Source: Klebsiella pneumoniae (GTDB lineage Bacteria > Pseudomonadota > Gammaproteobacteria > Pseudomonadales > Pseudohongiellaceae). Taken from it: 32,531 nt of DNA. A program made the position numbers and the translations under genes. This document shows, piece after piece, positions 7,877 through 15,881 of the stretch. A model generated the notes under the pieces. It was not told the DNA's origin and searched no databases. It saw nothing but the letters and a program-made list of their open reading frames with translations. The first letter of the stretch is position 1. Each line of letters starts with the position of its first letter. The stretch lies in assembly GCA_945877175.1 (NCBI GenBank), contig CAMCRC010000025.1, positions 1 through 32,531 of the forward strand, given 5' to 3'.

Positions 7877-7933
7877 GCCCGGGTCATGTAAAGTTCTGCA
7901 GCAAAAAGTGACAGCTTTTTATCGATTCACCGA

Positions 7934-7970
7934 TTTTTGCGAACTATATCGCGCAAAGCATGCGCAAAAA
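7934..7970. repeat. Repeat cluster in the ompA/beta-helix divergent region
   Basis: GCGCAAA occurs at 7951-7957 and 7962-7968, two heptamers 11 bp apart. TTTTTGCG (7934-7941) and CGCAAAAA (7963-7970) form an 8-bp inverted repeat. The 315-base gap from 7830 to 8144 also holds the ompA -10 and a Pho box; I see no small ORF in it. The repeat spacing is like that of OmpR/PhoB-type regulator sites, but the regulator is unknown. Confidence 0.4.
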
Positions 7971-8026
7971 GACCACTGAAATACACTACTTGCGAAAAAC
8001 ACTGTCAGAATTGCACATAGCGGCAA

Positions 8027-8044
8027 CTGTCAAAAATCTGTCAT
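8027..8044 (+). promoter_or_regulatory. Pho box upstream of the beta-helix protein gene
   Basis: CTGTCAAAAATCTGTCAT consists of two CTGTCA heptamers 11 bp apart and matches the classical Pho box at about 16 of 18 positions. It is oriented towards the gene starting at 8145. The hexamer 10 bp downstream (CATGAC) is a poor -10; TAAGAT at 8076-8081 is an alternative, so the transcription start is uncertain. Confidence 0.8.
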
Positions 8045-8144
8045 TTTAGTGACGCATGACTGCAACATGCGAGGGCTAAGATTTCGCCTGTAAAACGTCG
8101 CCAACGCGATCCTCTCATTCCGAGAATGGACTACAGGAGTCAAC

Positions 8145-9917
8145 ATGACCTTCACACGCAAATCCCTTTTCTCTGCTGTAAGCGCCGTGGCGCTCGGCTT
8201 CGCTGCCCTGTCTGTGCAGGCGCAACCGGCTCTGACTGCGGCTACTGCCAGCGGTGCGACCACAACGGCAACCTTCACTGGCGGCGCGACCATCAACAAT
8301 GGCTCCTCTTATACAACTGCCGCTGCAAGCAGCGCGGCCGTAGACGTCATGGGCACCATCAAGGTAGCCACGGCAGACGTCGGCAAGAAAGGTGCACTGG
8401 TTGCCCTGGTGCAGATCCCCAACATGGGCGTCTACCAGATGGTGTCCGGCGGCTTCTTCCTGCCATGGAATGGTCAGGTAAGCGGTCTGCAGCCGTTCGC
8501 AGTGAAGACACTGGCGGCCCAGGAATCCTTGACCGTGCTGAACGATCTGATTGGTGCAAACTCTGGTCTGGCCGGTTTGAGCTTCCAGGTGTTCTTCGGC
8601 TACTACACCAACGGTGACGTCAACACGCTGGCGTACACCGGCAGCCCGGTCTCCTTCTCCATCGCAGCCAAGCCGGCAGCGGGATGCCCGACCAACACCA
8701 CACTGTCCACTGGCGGCACCTTCGACGGCAAGCCTGTGTGCGTGCTGACGGGCACGATCACCAGCGATACACATCTGAATGCCAACAACACCTACCTGCT
8801 TAACGGCGCCGTGTTCGTCGGCAACGACAATGCAAACTCTGCCACTCTGACGATCGATGCTGGCGTCAAGGTAATCAGCCCGGTCGGCCTGAATTTCCTC
8901 GTGATCCGTCGCGGGTCCAAGATCGAAGCTCTGGGCAGCGAAGCCGCTCCGATCATCTTCACTTACGACGGCGAAGCGACAGCTACCGCAACGACCACTG
9001 GTCGCTGGGGCGGCATCATCATCAACGGCAAGGCGCCGGTGAACGGCTGTGCTGCGGGCACGGTACTGTGTGAACTGGAAGGCGAAGGCTCTACTGGCAA
9101 GTACGGTGGCAACACGCCGACTGACAGCAGCGGCACGCTGAACTACGTGATCGTGAAGTACCCAGGCCAGAACATCACTGAAACCAACGAACTGAACGGC
9201 ATCGCCTTCCAGGGCGTTGGCAGCGGCACAGTAGTCGACTACGTGCAGGTGCACGGCAGCTCGGACGATGGCGTGGAATTCTTCGGCGGCACAGTAAACG
9301 CGAAGCACCTGGTGCTGACACACAACGAAGACGATTCCTTCGACTGGACTTTCGGCTACCAGGGCAAAGTACAGCACGCAGTGATCAAGCAGCGTACTGG
9401 TTTCGGCGATCGCGGTATCGAAGCGGACAACAACGAGTTCGCATTTGACTCACTGCCACGCTCCAAGCCTACCCTGGCGAACTTCACCATCATCGGCCGC
9501 GGCACCGGCGGTCGCGGCATCGAGCTTCGTCGTGGTACCGGCGCCAACATCCACAACGCTGTGGTGACAAACGCCGCCAACTACTGCCTGGATGTGAACG
9601 ACACGGCTACTTTCACAAACGCAGGTACCTCTGCGACGGCACTGACCGGCAACCTGACCATGACTGGCTCACGTTTCGACTGCACAATCCCGTTTGCACT
9701 GTCAAGCACAGAGCCCTGGCTGCTGGCTGACTGGTTCAATGGCCAGGCCCGCAACACGATTGGCACGGCAGACCTGACAGGGTTCGTCAACGGCCCGCTT
9801 GTCAATGCCGTAGTCGCCAGCACCTTTACTGACAGCTTCTACGACAACGTCGGCCACATCGGCGCAGTCAAGGACCAAGCCAGTGACTGGACAGCCAAGT
9901 GGATCTTCCGCGACTGA
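8145..9917 (+). CDS. Secreted right-handed beta-helix-like protein, Pho-regulated
   Basis: A 590-residue exported protein of no assigned function. It has a clear signal peptide (about 1-27, ending SVQAQ), then an N-terminal module (about 50-178) with GTIKVATADVGKKGALVALV and a FFLPWNGQ motif. Residues about 185-590 look like a parallel beta-helix (pectate-lyase-like fold), with turns such as WGGIIINGKAP, LNGIAFQGVGSG, GSSDDGVEFFGG and DRGIEADNNEF. Acidic and Asn-rich turns could bind a ligand or calcium. Four Cys in the helix region may form disulfides. AGGAG eight bases before the ATG fixes the start. A Pho box lies about 100 bases upstream, a strong terminator follows, and a TonB-dependent receptor gene comes next. 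I infer a cell-surface or periplasmic partner of that receptor; no enzyme active site is recognised. Confidence 0.85.
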   Translation: MTFTRKSLFSAVSAVALGFAALSVQAQPALTAATASGATTTATFTGGATINNGSSYTTAAASSAAVDVMGTIKVATADVGKKGALVALVQIPNMGVYQMVSGGFFLPWNGQVSGLQPFAVKTLAAQESLTVLNDLIGANSGLAGLSFQVFFGYYTNGDVNTLAYTGSPVSFSIAAKPAAGCPTNTTLSTGGTFDGKPVCVLTGTITSDTHLNANNTYLLNGAVFVGNDNANSATLTIDAGVKVISPVGLNFLVIRRGSKIEALGSEAAPIIFTYDGEATATATTTGRWGGIIINGKAPVNGCAAGTVLCELEGEGSTGKYGGNTPTDSSGTLNYVIVKYPGQNITETNELNGIAFQGVGSGTVVDYVQVHGSSDDGVEFFGGTVNAKHLVLTHNEDDSFDWTFGYQGKVQHAVIKQRTGFGDRGIEADNNEFAFDSLPRSKPTLANFTIIGRGTGGRGIELRRGTGANIHNAVVTNAANYCLDVNDTATFTNAGTSATALTGNLTMTGSRFDCTIPFALSSTEPWLLADWFNGQARNTIGTADLTGFVNGPLVNAVVASTFTDSFYDNVGHIGAVKDQASDWTAKWIFRD

Positions 9918-9944
9918 TTCTGACGCGCAAGTGAGAGCTTGAGC

Positions 9945-9971
9945 AAAAGGGGCGCCCATGGCGCCCCTTTT
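9945..9971 (+). terminator. Intrinsic terminator after the beta-helix gene
   Basis: AAAAGGGGCGCC (9945-9956) pairs perfectly with GGCGCCCCTTTT (9960-9971) across a 3-base CAT loop, followed by CATTT. The flanking A and T runs could make it work in both directions. It separates the beta-helix gene from the receptor gene, which has its own Pho box. Confidence 0.9.
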
Positions 9972-10032
9972 CATTTGACCAGCAGGAACTTTTGTTCCAT
10001 TTTTTTATGACATATTCCCGTCGTTCACGATA

Positions 10033-10066
10033 TTGAAATATTTCTGTCACGTTGCGGCACTACACT
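10033..10066 (+). promoter_or_regulatory. Pho box and -10 of the TonB-dependent receptor gene
   Basis: TTGAAATATTTCTGTCAC (10033-10050) has one perfect half-site (CTGTCAC) and one degenerate half-site (4/7) at 11-bp spacing. A -10-like TACACT (10061-10066, 4/6) follows exactly 10 bp later, as in PhoB-activated promoters where the box replaces the -35. The gene ATG is 43 bases further on. Confidence 0.6.
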
Positions 10067-10108
10067 GAGCCCACTCGAAATAACCACCCTTTTTCTGGAA
10101 TTCATATC

Positions 10109-12640
10109 ATGATCAAGCGCGCTCTTCCTGCGGCCATCGCAATGGCCCTGAGCACCACGCCCGTCCTGGCCCAGGACCCCGCCGCAGCAGCAGCCACTCC
10201 GCAGATCGAAGAGATCTCGGTCATCGGCCGCTTTGTGCCCGATGAAAAGCGCAGCACGTCGGCTCTGTCCAGCGTGCTGACGAATGAAGAATTCTCACGC
10301 TCCGGCGACACCAACATTGCTGAGGGCCTCAAGCGCGTTGCGGGCCTCAGCCTGGTGGGCGGCAAGTTCGTCTATGTGCGCGGCCTTGGCGAGCGTTACT
10401 CGTCTGCTCTGCTCAACGGATCCAGCATCCCCAGCCCGGAGCCACTGAACCGCGTTGTACCGCTGGACTTGTTCCCCAACGCAATCATGGAAAGTGTGGT
10501 GGTGCAGAAGACCTACTCCGCGCAGTTCCCCAGCGAATTTGGCGGCGGCGTGCTGCAGATGCGCACCAAGAGCAGCAGTGATGAATTCTTCTTCAACATC
10601 GCCAGCTCTGTCGCCATGACGGAAGGGACTGCCTTCACGAAAGGCACGCAGGCGGCCGGTGGCGGCAAGGACTGGCTTGGTTACGATGATGGCTCCCGCG
10701 CCATGCCCGACCTGCTGAAACAGGCCACTGCAGACGGTCAGCGACTGCAGCGCCGCAGCGCCTTCATCAACACCGGGGGCTTCACTGCGCAGGAATTGCA
10801 GACCATCGGCCAGAGCCTGAACCAGGACTACGAAGTCACTGGCAAGACCATTCCCGCCGACATGGGCCTGACTGCAAGCCTCGGCAATTATCACGATATC
10901 GGCAGCACACGCTTCAACTATCTTGCAGCCGTGGACTACAAGAATGCCTGGGACACTCATGAAATCGAGCGCAATTCCTACAAGGTGGGCGGAGTCGACG
11001 AACTCGTCCGCGAGAATGCCTTCACGTATTTCGGCACCGAGAACAACATCGATATCAGTGGCATTCTTTCCACGGGACTGGAACTGAGCGAGAACCACAG
11101 CATCAGCGCCACCAACATCATGCTGCGCCAGTCAGATGACATTGCAGGCGAGCAGATCGGCTTCTTCGGCGATGAGCGCCTGGACAGCAGGATCGCAGAA
11201 ATCGAATACATCCAGCGCGAACTTTTCTCCAATCAGATTCAGGGCGATCACTATTTTCCCGATGCCCGCGAGATGAATGTGACTTGGCGCTACAACGAAT
11301 CGACTGCTGATCGAATTGCACCGGACACACGTGAATACCGCTATGACCAGATCGACGACGAGTCTGTCTTCAACCTGCGTTCTGATGGCAATGTGCGGCG
11401 CTTCAGCGAGCTGGCCGACCAGAACAGCGACTACGCCGTCGACGCCTCCATGGTGTTTTACGGACCGTCGAGCTCCACGATCGTGATGTCTTCCGGTTAC
11501 AACAAGCAGGACAGCGAGCGCGACTACGAGATTCGCCGCTTCTCGTTCATCGAACAGGGCGACGTGGTGGGACGCCAGGGGTTCCTGCTGCAACCACTGT
11601 CGCAGATTCTGGCACCGGAGAACATCGGGCCAACCGAGTTTGAGCTGTCCGAGACAACACGCCCTACAGACACCTATGCTGCCACCCGCGAACTGGAGTC
11701 CTGGTACGTGCAGGCCGACCTGAATTTCAATGACCGCGTCCAGCTGCTGGCGGGCCTGCGTCAGGAAGACTACATACAGAATGTGCGTACCTTCGACCTG
11801 TTCCGTCCGGACAGCAGCATCGAGGCTACTCTGGAATCCAGCGACCTGCTGCCAAGCGGCACAGCGACCTACATTGCGGGCAATCATCAGTTCCGTTTTG
11901 GCTATAGCGAGACAACGTCGCGCCCTGATTTCCGTGAGCTGTCGCCCGCCACCTTCACCAATCCTCTGACTGGTTATGAAGTGGTTGGCAATCCGAACCT
12001 GCAAGCAGCCAGCATCAAGAACTACGACCTGCGCTGGGAGTGGTATTTCTCTTCCCTGGACAGCCTGTCTCTGGGCGTGTTCATGAAGGAATTCGACTCT
12101 CCCATCGAGTCTGTGGTGCAGCCTGGCGCCAACAGTGCACGCAGCTATGTGAATGCAGAGTCGGCAGAGAATCAGGGCATCGAGTTTGAGGCCCGCAAGC
12201 AGTTCGACTTCCTGGGCGCACGCTGGGAAAACTTCTACGTGTCCAGCAACGTGTCCTACATCACCTCGGACGTCACCATCGGCGAGCAGGACCAGAACAT
12301 TCTGACCAACAGCTCGCGTCCGCTGCAGGGCCAGTCTGACTGGCTTTTCAATGGCCAGTTTGGCTACGACAGCTACGACGGCCTGACCGCCACGCTCCTT
12401 TACCATTACTTCGGCGAGCGCATTTACGAAGTCGGCATCCTGGGCGCTCCAGACCTTATCGAAGAGCCCCATGGCGAACTGGACTTCGTGCTGAGCAAGG
12501 AGTTCATGACTAACTGGAAGCTGAACATCAAGGCGCAGAATCTGACCGACAAGCGCAAGGAAATTACTCAGGGTGGACTGGTGGCCACGGGCTACAGCGA
12601 AGGCCGCTCTGCGAGCCTGAAACTTGAGTACAACTTCTAG
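10109..12640 (+). CDS. TonB-dependent outer membrane receptor, Pho-regulated
   Basis: An 843-residue outer-membrane active transporter. It has a signal peptide (MIKRALPAAIAMALSTTPVLAQ), a probable TonB box (EEISVIG, residues 34-40), a plug domain (about 40-175) with YVRGLGERYSS, NRVVPLDLFP and FGGGVLQMRTKS, and a long beta-barrel ending in the expected terminal aromatic (LEYNF). The ATG at 10109 starts a proper signal peptide; the open frame extends upstream to a TTG in the promoter and is rejected. The gene lies between the beta-helix gene and phoB and has a Pho box with a -10 at the right spacing. I infer uptake of a phosphorus compound (phosphate complex, organophosphate or phosphonate). 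The plug sequence gives no substrate clue, and siderophore uptake is not excluded. Confidence 0.92.
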   Translation: MIKRALPAAIAMALSTTPVLAQDPAAAAATPQIEEISVIGRFVPDEKRSTSALSSVLTNEEFSRSGDTNIAEGLKRVAGLSLVGGKFVYVRGLGERYSSALLNGSSIPSPEPLNRVVPLDLFPNAIMESVVVQKTYSAQFPSEFGGGVLQMRTKSSSDEFFFNIASSVAMTEGTAFTKGTQAAGGGKDWLGYDDGSRAMPDLLKQATADGQRLQRRSAFINTGGFTAQELQTIGQSLNQDYEVTGKTIPADMGLTASLGNYHDIGSTRFNYLAAVDYKNAWDTHEIERNSYKVGGVDELVRENAFTYFGTENNIDISGILSTGLELSENHSISATNIMLRQSDDIAGEQIGFFGDERLDSRIAEIEYIQRELFSNQIQGDHYFPDAREMNVTWRYNESTADRIAPDTREYRYDQIDDESVFNLRSDGNVRRFSELADQNSDYAVDASMVFYGPSSSTIVMSSGYNKQDSERDYEIRRFSFIEQGDVVGRQGFLLQPLSQILAPENIGPTEFELSETTRPTDTYAATRELESWYVQADLNFNDRVQLLAGLRQEDYIQNVRTFDLFRPDSSIEATLESSDLLPSGTATYIAGNHQFRFGYSETTSRPDFRELSPATFTNPLTGYEVVGNPNLQAASIKNYDLRWEWYFSSLDSLSLGVFMKEFDSPIESVVQPGANSARSYVNAESAENQGIEFEARKQFDFLGARWENFYVSSNVSYITSDVTIGEQDQNILTNSSRPLQGQSDWLFNGQFGYDSYDGLTATLLYHYFGERIYEVGILGAPDLIEEPHGELDFVLSKEFMTNWKLNIKAQNLTDKRKEITQGGLVATGYSEGRSASLKLEYNF

Positions 12641-12684
12641 AAAGCCAGACGCCGTGCGGCCTGCAGCGGTTGCAGGTCGCAGAT

Positions 12685-12718
12685 TCGTCACACGGATGTC
12701 ACATAAAGTTGCTGTAAT
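12685..12718 (+). promoter_or_regulatory. Pho box and -10 of phoB
   Basis: TCGTCACACGGATGTCAC (12685-12702) has half-sites matching 5/7 and 6/7 at 11-bp spacing. TGTAAT (12713-12718, 5/6 to TATAAT) follows exactly 10 bp later. The arrangement fits PhoB autoregulation. The ATG lies about 50 bases downstream. Confidence 0.75.
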
Positions 12719-12767
12719 ATACCCTACATATATGACAAGCCAATTGACAAAACGGTAGCATGAAACC

Positions 12768-13478
12768 ATGAGTGAACCGACCATCCTGATAGTAGACGAC
12801 GAGCCCGCCATTCGAGACATGATTGGCATCACCCTGGATCTGGCGGGATTCAACAGCGTGTCCGCCGAATCAGCGCACGAAGCCCATGTCTCCATCGTGG
12901 ATCGTCGCCCCGATCTGGTCCTGCTGGACTGGATGCTGCCCGGAGGCAGTGGCATAGAACTGGCACGTCGACTCAAGCGCGACGAACTTACAGCCTCCCT
13001 CCCCATCATCATGCTTACCGCAAAGACCAGTGAAGACAACAAAGTGCAGGGACTGGACGTAGGTGTGGATGATTACGTCACCAAGCCGTTCTCGCCCCGC
13101 GAGCTCGTTGCCCGTATCAAGGCGGTTTTGCGCCGCACCAGTGGTACGCAGATCGACAAGGTAATCCGCGTGTTTGATCTGCAGCTCGACCCCTCCAGCC
13201 ATCGCGTGACCATAGAAGACCAGCCGGTCGATATCGGCCCCACGGAATTCAAGCTGCTGCGCTTCTTCATGTCTCACCAGGAAAAGGTCTTCACACGCGA
13301 CCACATTCAGGATCAGGTGTGGGGCGGCAATGTGTACCTCGAAGAGCGGACCATCGACGTGCATATCCGCCGCTTGCGCAAGGCCCTGAGCTCTGTGCCG
13401 AACACCAGCATCGATTATTCACGCCTGGTGCAGACGGTTCGAGGTGCTGGCTATCGCTTTTCCGTGAAGCCAGCCTGA
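12768..13478 (+). CDS. phoB: Phosphate regulon response regulator PhoB
   Basis: A 236-residue OmpR-family response regulator that activates phosphate-starvation genes. The receiver domain (about 1-122) has the acidic pair D10/D11, phospho-acceptor D54 in LVLLDWMLPG, the conserved Thr in MLTAKT and Lys in DYVTKPFSPRE. The winged-helix DNA-binding domain (about 130-234) has GPTEFKLLRFFM, the recognition segment RTIDVHIRRLRKAL and VRGAGYRF. The LLDWMLP and KPFSPRELVARI segments are typical of PhoB rather than OmpR. It is followed by phoR 43 bases downstream and preceded by a Pho box, so it is probably autoregulated and co-transcribed with phoR. Confidence 0.95.
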   Translation: MSEPTILIVDDEPAIRDMIGITLDLAGFNSVSAESAHEAHVSIVDRRPDLVLLDWMLPGGSGIELARRLKRDELTASLPIIMLTAKTSEDNKVQGLDVGVDDYVTKPFSPRELVARIKAVLRRTSGTQIDKVIRVFDLQLDPSSHRVTIEDQPVDIGPTEFKLLRFFMSHQEKVFTRDHIQDQVWGGNVYLEERTIDVHIRRLRKALSSVPNTSIDYSRLVQTVRGAGYRFSVKPA

Positions 13479-13521
13479 CGTTTCCTTCGCCCGGTGCATT
13501 CGCTATAGTGACGCGCAGCTG

Positions 13522-14883
13522 GTGGTGAACGACAGGAATAGTGCATTGCTCCGGGAATGGCAGATCGAAATCAAGCGCGTACTGATTGTCCTGGCGGCCT
13601 CCTGGCTTGTCGGCATGGTGCTGGGCGCCGTCTCCACCATCATGGTTCTGTCTGTCCTGGGCTACCTGGCACACTCCTTCTACCAGCTGTTGATTTTCCA
13701 GCGCTGGCTGCGCAATATTGCCAACGATGAGCGTCAGGAACCTCCAGAAAGCAGTGGGGTCTGGGGTGAAATCTTCGATGGCATCTATCGCCTGCAACGC
13801 CGCGAGCGCGACGCAGTGCAGTACTTGAAGAGCATACTGGACAAGGCCCAGGAGTCATCGGCGGCACTGGAAATAGCCGTGGTGATGATAAGTGCGAAAG
13901 ACCATCTGTCCTGGTGGAACAAAGCGGCAGAGACACTGCTGGGCTTCCGCACTGAACAGGATCAGCAGCAAACCGTCACCAATCTTCTGCGCGAGCCGCG
14001 TTTCATCGAATATTTCGAAAAGCGGCTTTATACAGAGCCCTTGCGCATTCCTTCTCCCACCAACAAGAAGCAGATGCTGGAATTCCAGATTACCCTCTTC
14101 GGCGAAGGCGAGCGGCTGATGCTGGTGCGCGATGTCTCGCAAATGCATCGTCTGGAATCCATGCGCACTGATTTCGTGGGCAATGTGTCGCACGAGCTGC
14201 GTACGCCCATCACTGTCATCAATGGCTATCTTGAAACCTTGCTGGACCATCGCGACACACTCGCCCCTCGCTGGATCAAACCACTGGAGCAGATGCACCA
14301 GCAGGCGCAGCGTATGGAAAACATCGTGCGCGACCTGCTGACATTGTCGCGCCTCGAAACCAAGTCTCTGCCCAGGGTGCAGGACGAGATTCACGTGCCA
14401 TCCCTGCTGCGTGAAATCAAGAACGAGGCCGAGCTGGCTTTTGCAGCAAAGCAGCACACCTATTTCCTGGAATGTGATGGCGACTATCGGCTGCGGGGCA
14501 GCACGAACGAGCTGTACAGTGCCATTTCAAATCTGGTGTTCAACGCGTCGAAGTACACGCCAAAAAGTGGCGAGATTCACATTTACCTGCGGGGGACAGA
14601 GCGCGGCTTGGCTGTCGAAGTGCAGGACAATGGCGCAGGAATCGAGGAGCATCACTTGCCGCGCCTGACAGAACGCTTCTATCGCGTCGACGAGAGTCGC
14701 TCAACGGACAAAGGGGGTACAGGGCTGGGTCTTGCCATCGTCAAGCATGTGCTGGCACGCCATGGCGCAACCCTGCAGATTCTCAGCACCCTTGGGACAG
14801 GCAGTCGTTTCATTTGTCATTTCCCCGCCGATCGCCTGCTTCCCGGTGCAGCGAAAAACACTGGTCTCCCCGCCAGCGACTGA
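13522..14883 (+). CDS. phoR: Phosphate regulon sensor histidine kinase PhoR
   Basis: A 453-residue inner-membrane kinase that phosphorylates PhoB when phosphate is low. Two adjacent hydrophobic segments (about 18-36 and 38-58) make an N-terminal hairpin with almost no periplasmic loop, as in E. coli PhoR, which senses the Pst/PhoU state rather than free phosphate. A PAS-like region (about 105-205) is followed by the H-box with H224 in FVGNVSHELRTP, the N-box NLVFNASKYTP, and G-boxes DNGAGI and GGTGLGLAI. The start is GTG at 13522 or 13525; no ATG is available and the ribosome-binding site is weak. It converges on the porin with 14 bases between the stop codons and no clear terminator. Confidence 0.95.
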   Translation: MVNDRNSALLREWQIEIKRVLIVLAASWLVGMVLGAVSTIMVLSVLGYLAHSFYQLLIFQRWLRNIANDERQEPPESSGVWGEIFDGIYRLQRRERDAVQYLKSILDKAQESSAALEIAVVMISAKDHLSWWNKAAETLLGFRTEQDQQQTVTNLLREPRFIEYFEKRLYTEPLRIPSPTNKKQMLEFQITLFGEGERLMLVRDVSQMHRLESMRTDFVGNVSHELRTPITVINGYLETLLDHRDTLAPRWIKPLEQMHQQAQRMENIVRDLLTLSRLETKSLPRVQDEIHVPSLLREIKNEAELAFAAKQHTYFLECDGDYRLRGSTNELYSAISNLVFNASKYTPKSGEIHIYLRGTERGLAVEVQDNGAGIEEHHLPRLTERFYRVDESRSTDKGGTGLGLAIVKHVLARHGATLQILSTLGTGSRFICHFPADRLLPGAAKNTGLPASD

Positions 14884-14897
14884 CTTGCTGCCTTACC

Positions 14898-15851
14898 TCA
14901 GAAACGAATATCCATTCCCACACCCAACTGATCGGAGCGCTGGTTGCGGTTGTCTGCGCGTGTTGCCGTGAAGAAGGTGAACCATCTGAAATCGGGATTC
15001 AACACGTAATCCACGCCCAGCGAAGTCTGGCGATGGCCGTCGTAGCGTTGCTCCGATGTTCCGGTCTGGGCCTTGTACACGAATCTGCCTCGCGTCAGCG
15101 AGGCACTGATCAGCAAGCCGTCCTCGCGTCCTCGATTGTTCGCTCTGTTCACAGAAGATTCGTACAGGATACCCAGTTGCAGATTGCCTTCGTTGTACTG
15201 TCCGGCAAGCCGCACATCATCATTGCGGTCATCTTCCAGGCTGATGACATCTCTGTCCAATGCGACACCAACATAGAAGCGGCCTGCCGTATAGCTCAGT
15301 GAAGTCGACGTTGCCTTGGTAAAGCGATCCAGCAGCGTGTTCTGCCCATCAAATACCGCGGCATGTCTGAATGTGAACCCGCCGAAGGTCGGACTGACGT
15401 AGTTGATCGTGTCATTGGGACGATTCTCGCCCACCATCAGGACGCGAAGATCACCCTGCAAATCGTTGAATTGATCAATACGCGCCTGCAACTGCCTCAG
15501 GGGCGTGTCATTGCGCCCCGCAAGCAAGGTTCCCAGTGCACCACTCAATCCAATCCAGGAGTTACGTTGTGTAATGAATCGACCATCGAAGTCTTCCTTG
15601 TTCGGATTGAACTGGTACTCAGCCTGTTAGATGACCTTGATGCTGCCAGCAACAGGCAACTCGCCCCGGAGGCCAAGCCGAGACGCATTGCTGACTACTT
15701 TGGCGACCGAGCGTTTTTCTGCAGGAGTATTGATCAATGGAGTCAGGTTGACCCGACCGTAAAGAGCGGGCACACGCCTTTCATCCTGAGCGAAGGCGCA
15801 GGTAGATCCGAAAAACATCAATGCAACGGGCAACGGGATACTGCGCTTCAT
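14898..15851 (-). pseudogene. General (Gram-negative) porin gene with an in-frame TAA at codon 75
   Basis: The gene encodes a trimeric-porin-type outer-membrane channel of about 317 residues: signal peptide MKRSIPLPVALMFFGSTCAFAQ, then ALYGRVN, NASRLGLRG, NKEDFDGRFITQRNSWIGL and GALGTLLAGRNDTPL, ending in GVGMDIRF with the terminal Phe of barrel proteins. A single TAA at 15627-15629 interrupts the frame between IKVI and QAEYQFNP, where relatives have Tyr or Phe. The remaining 242 codons stay in frame with no other lesion, so the loss is recent, is rescued by readthrough, or is a sequencing error. It lies 30 bases after the phoU stop on the same strand and would be the last gene of the pst operon, as a phosphate-inducible porin. 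Confidence 0.85.
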
Positions 15852-15881
15852 GGGGTGCGGGTCCCAATGCTCTACCACGCT

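Noticed and set aside
7908-7914. Minus-strand CTGTCAC upstream of the OmpA-family gene
   Set aside because: It is a lone half-site; the heptamer position 11 bp upstream does not match, so Pho control of ompA is not supported.
8115-9377. 420-codon minus-strand open frame inside the beta-helix gene
   Set aside because: It is a shadow of the coding strand with no start signal or family motif; the plus strand has a signal peptide, ribosome-binding site and terminator.
12660-12677. CCTGCA/TGCAGG inverted repeat after the receptor gene
   Set aside because: The stem is only six base pairs and lacks a T-tract, so it is not a convincing terminator.
11132-13042. Long minus-strand open frame (636 codons) across the receptor gene and phoB
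   Set aside because: It is antisense to two clear genes, its translation has no recognisable motif, and long antisense frames are common at this GC content.
14898-15548. Reading the C-terminal porin segment as an independent gene
   Set aside because: The segment continues in frame, across one TAA, with an upstream signal peptide and porin N-terminus; there is no ribosome-binding site at its internal start.
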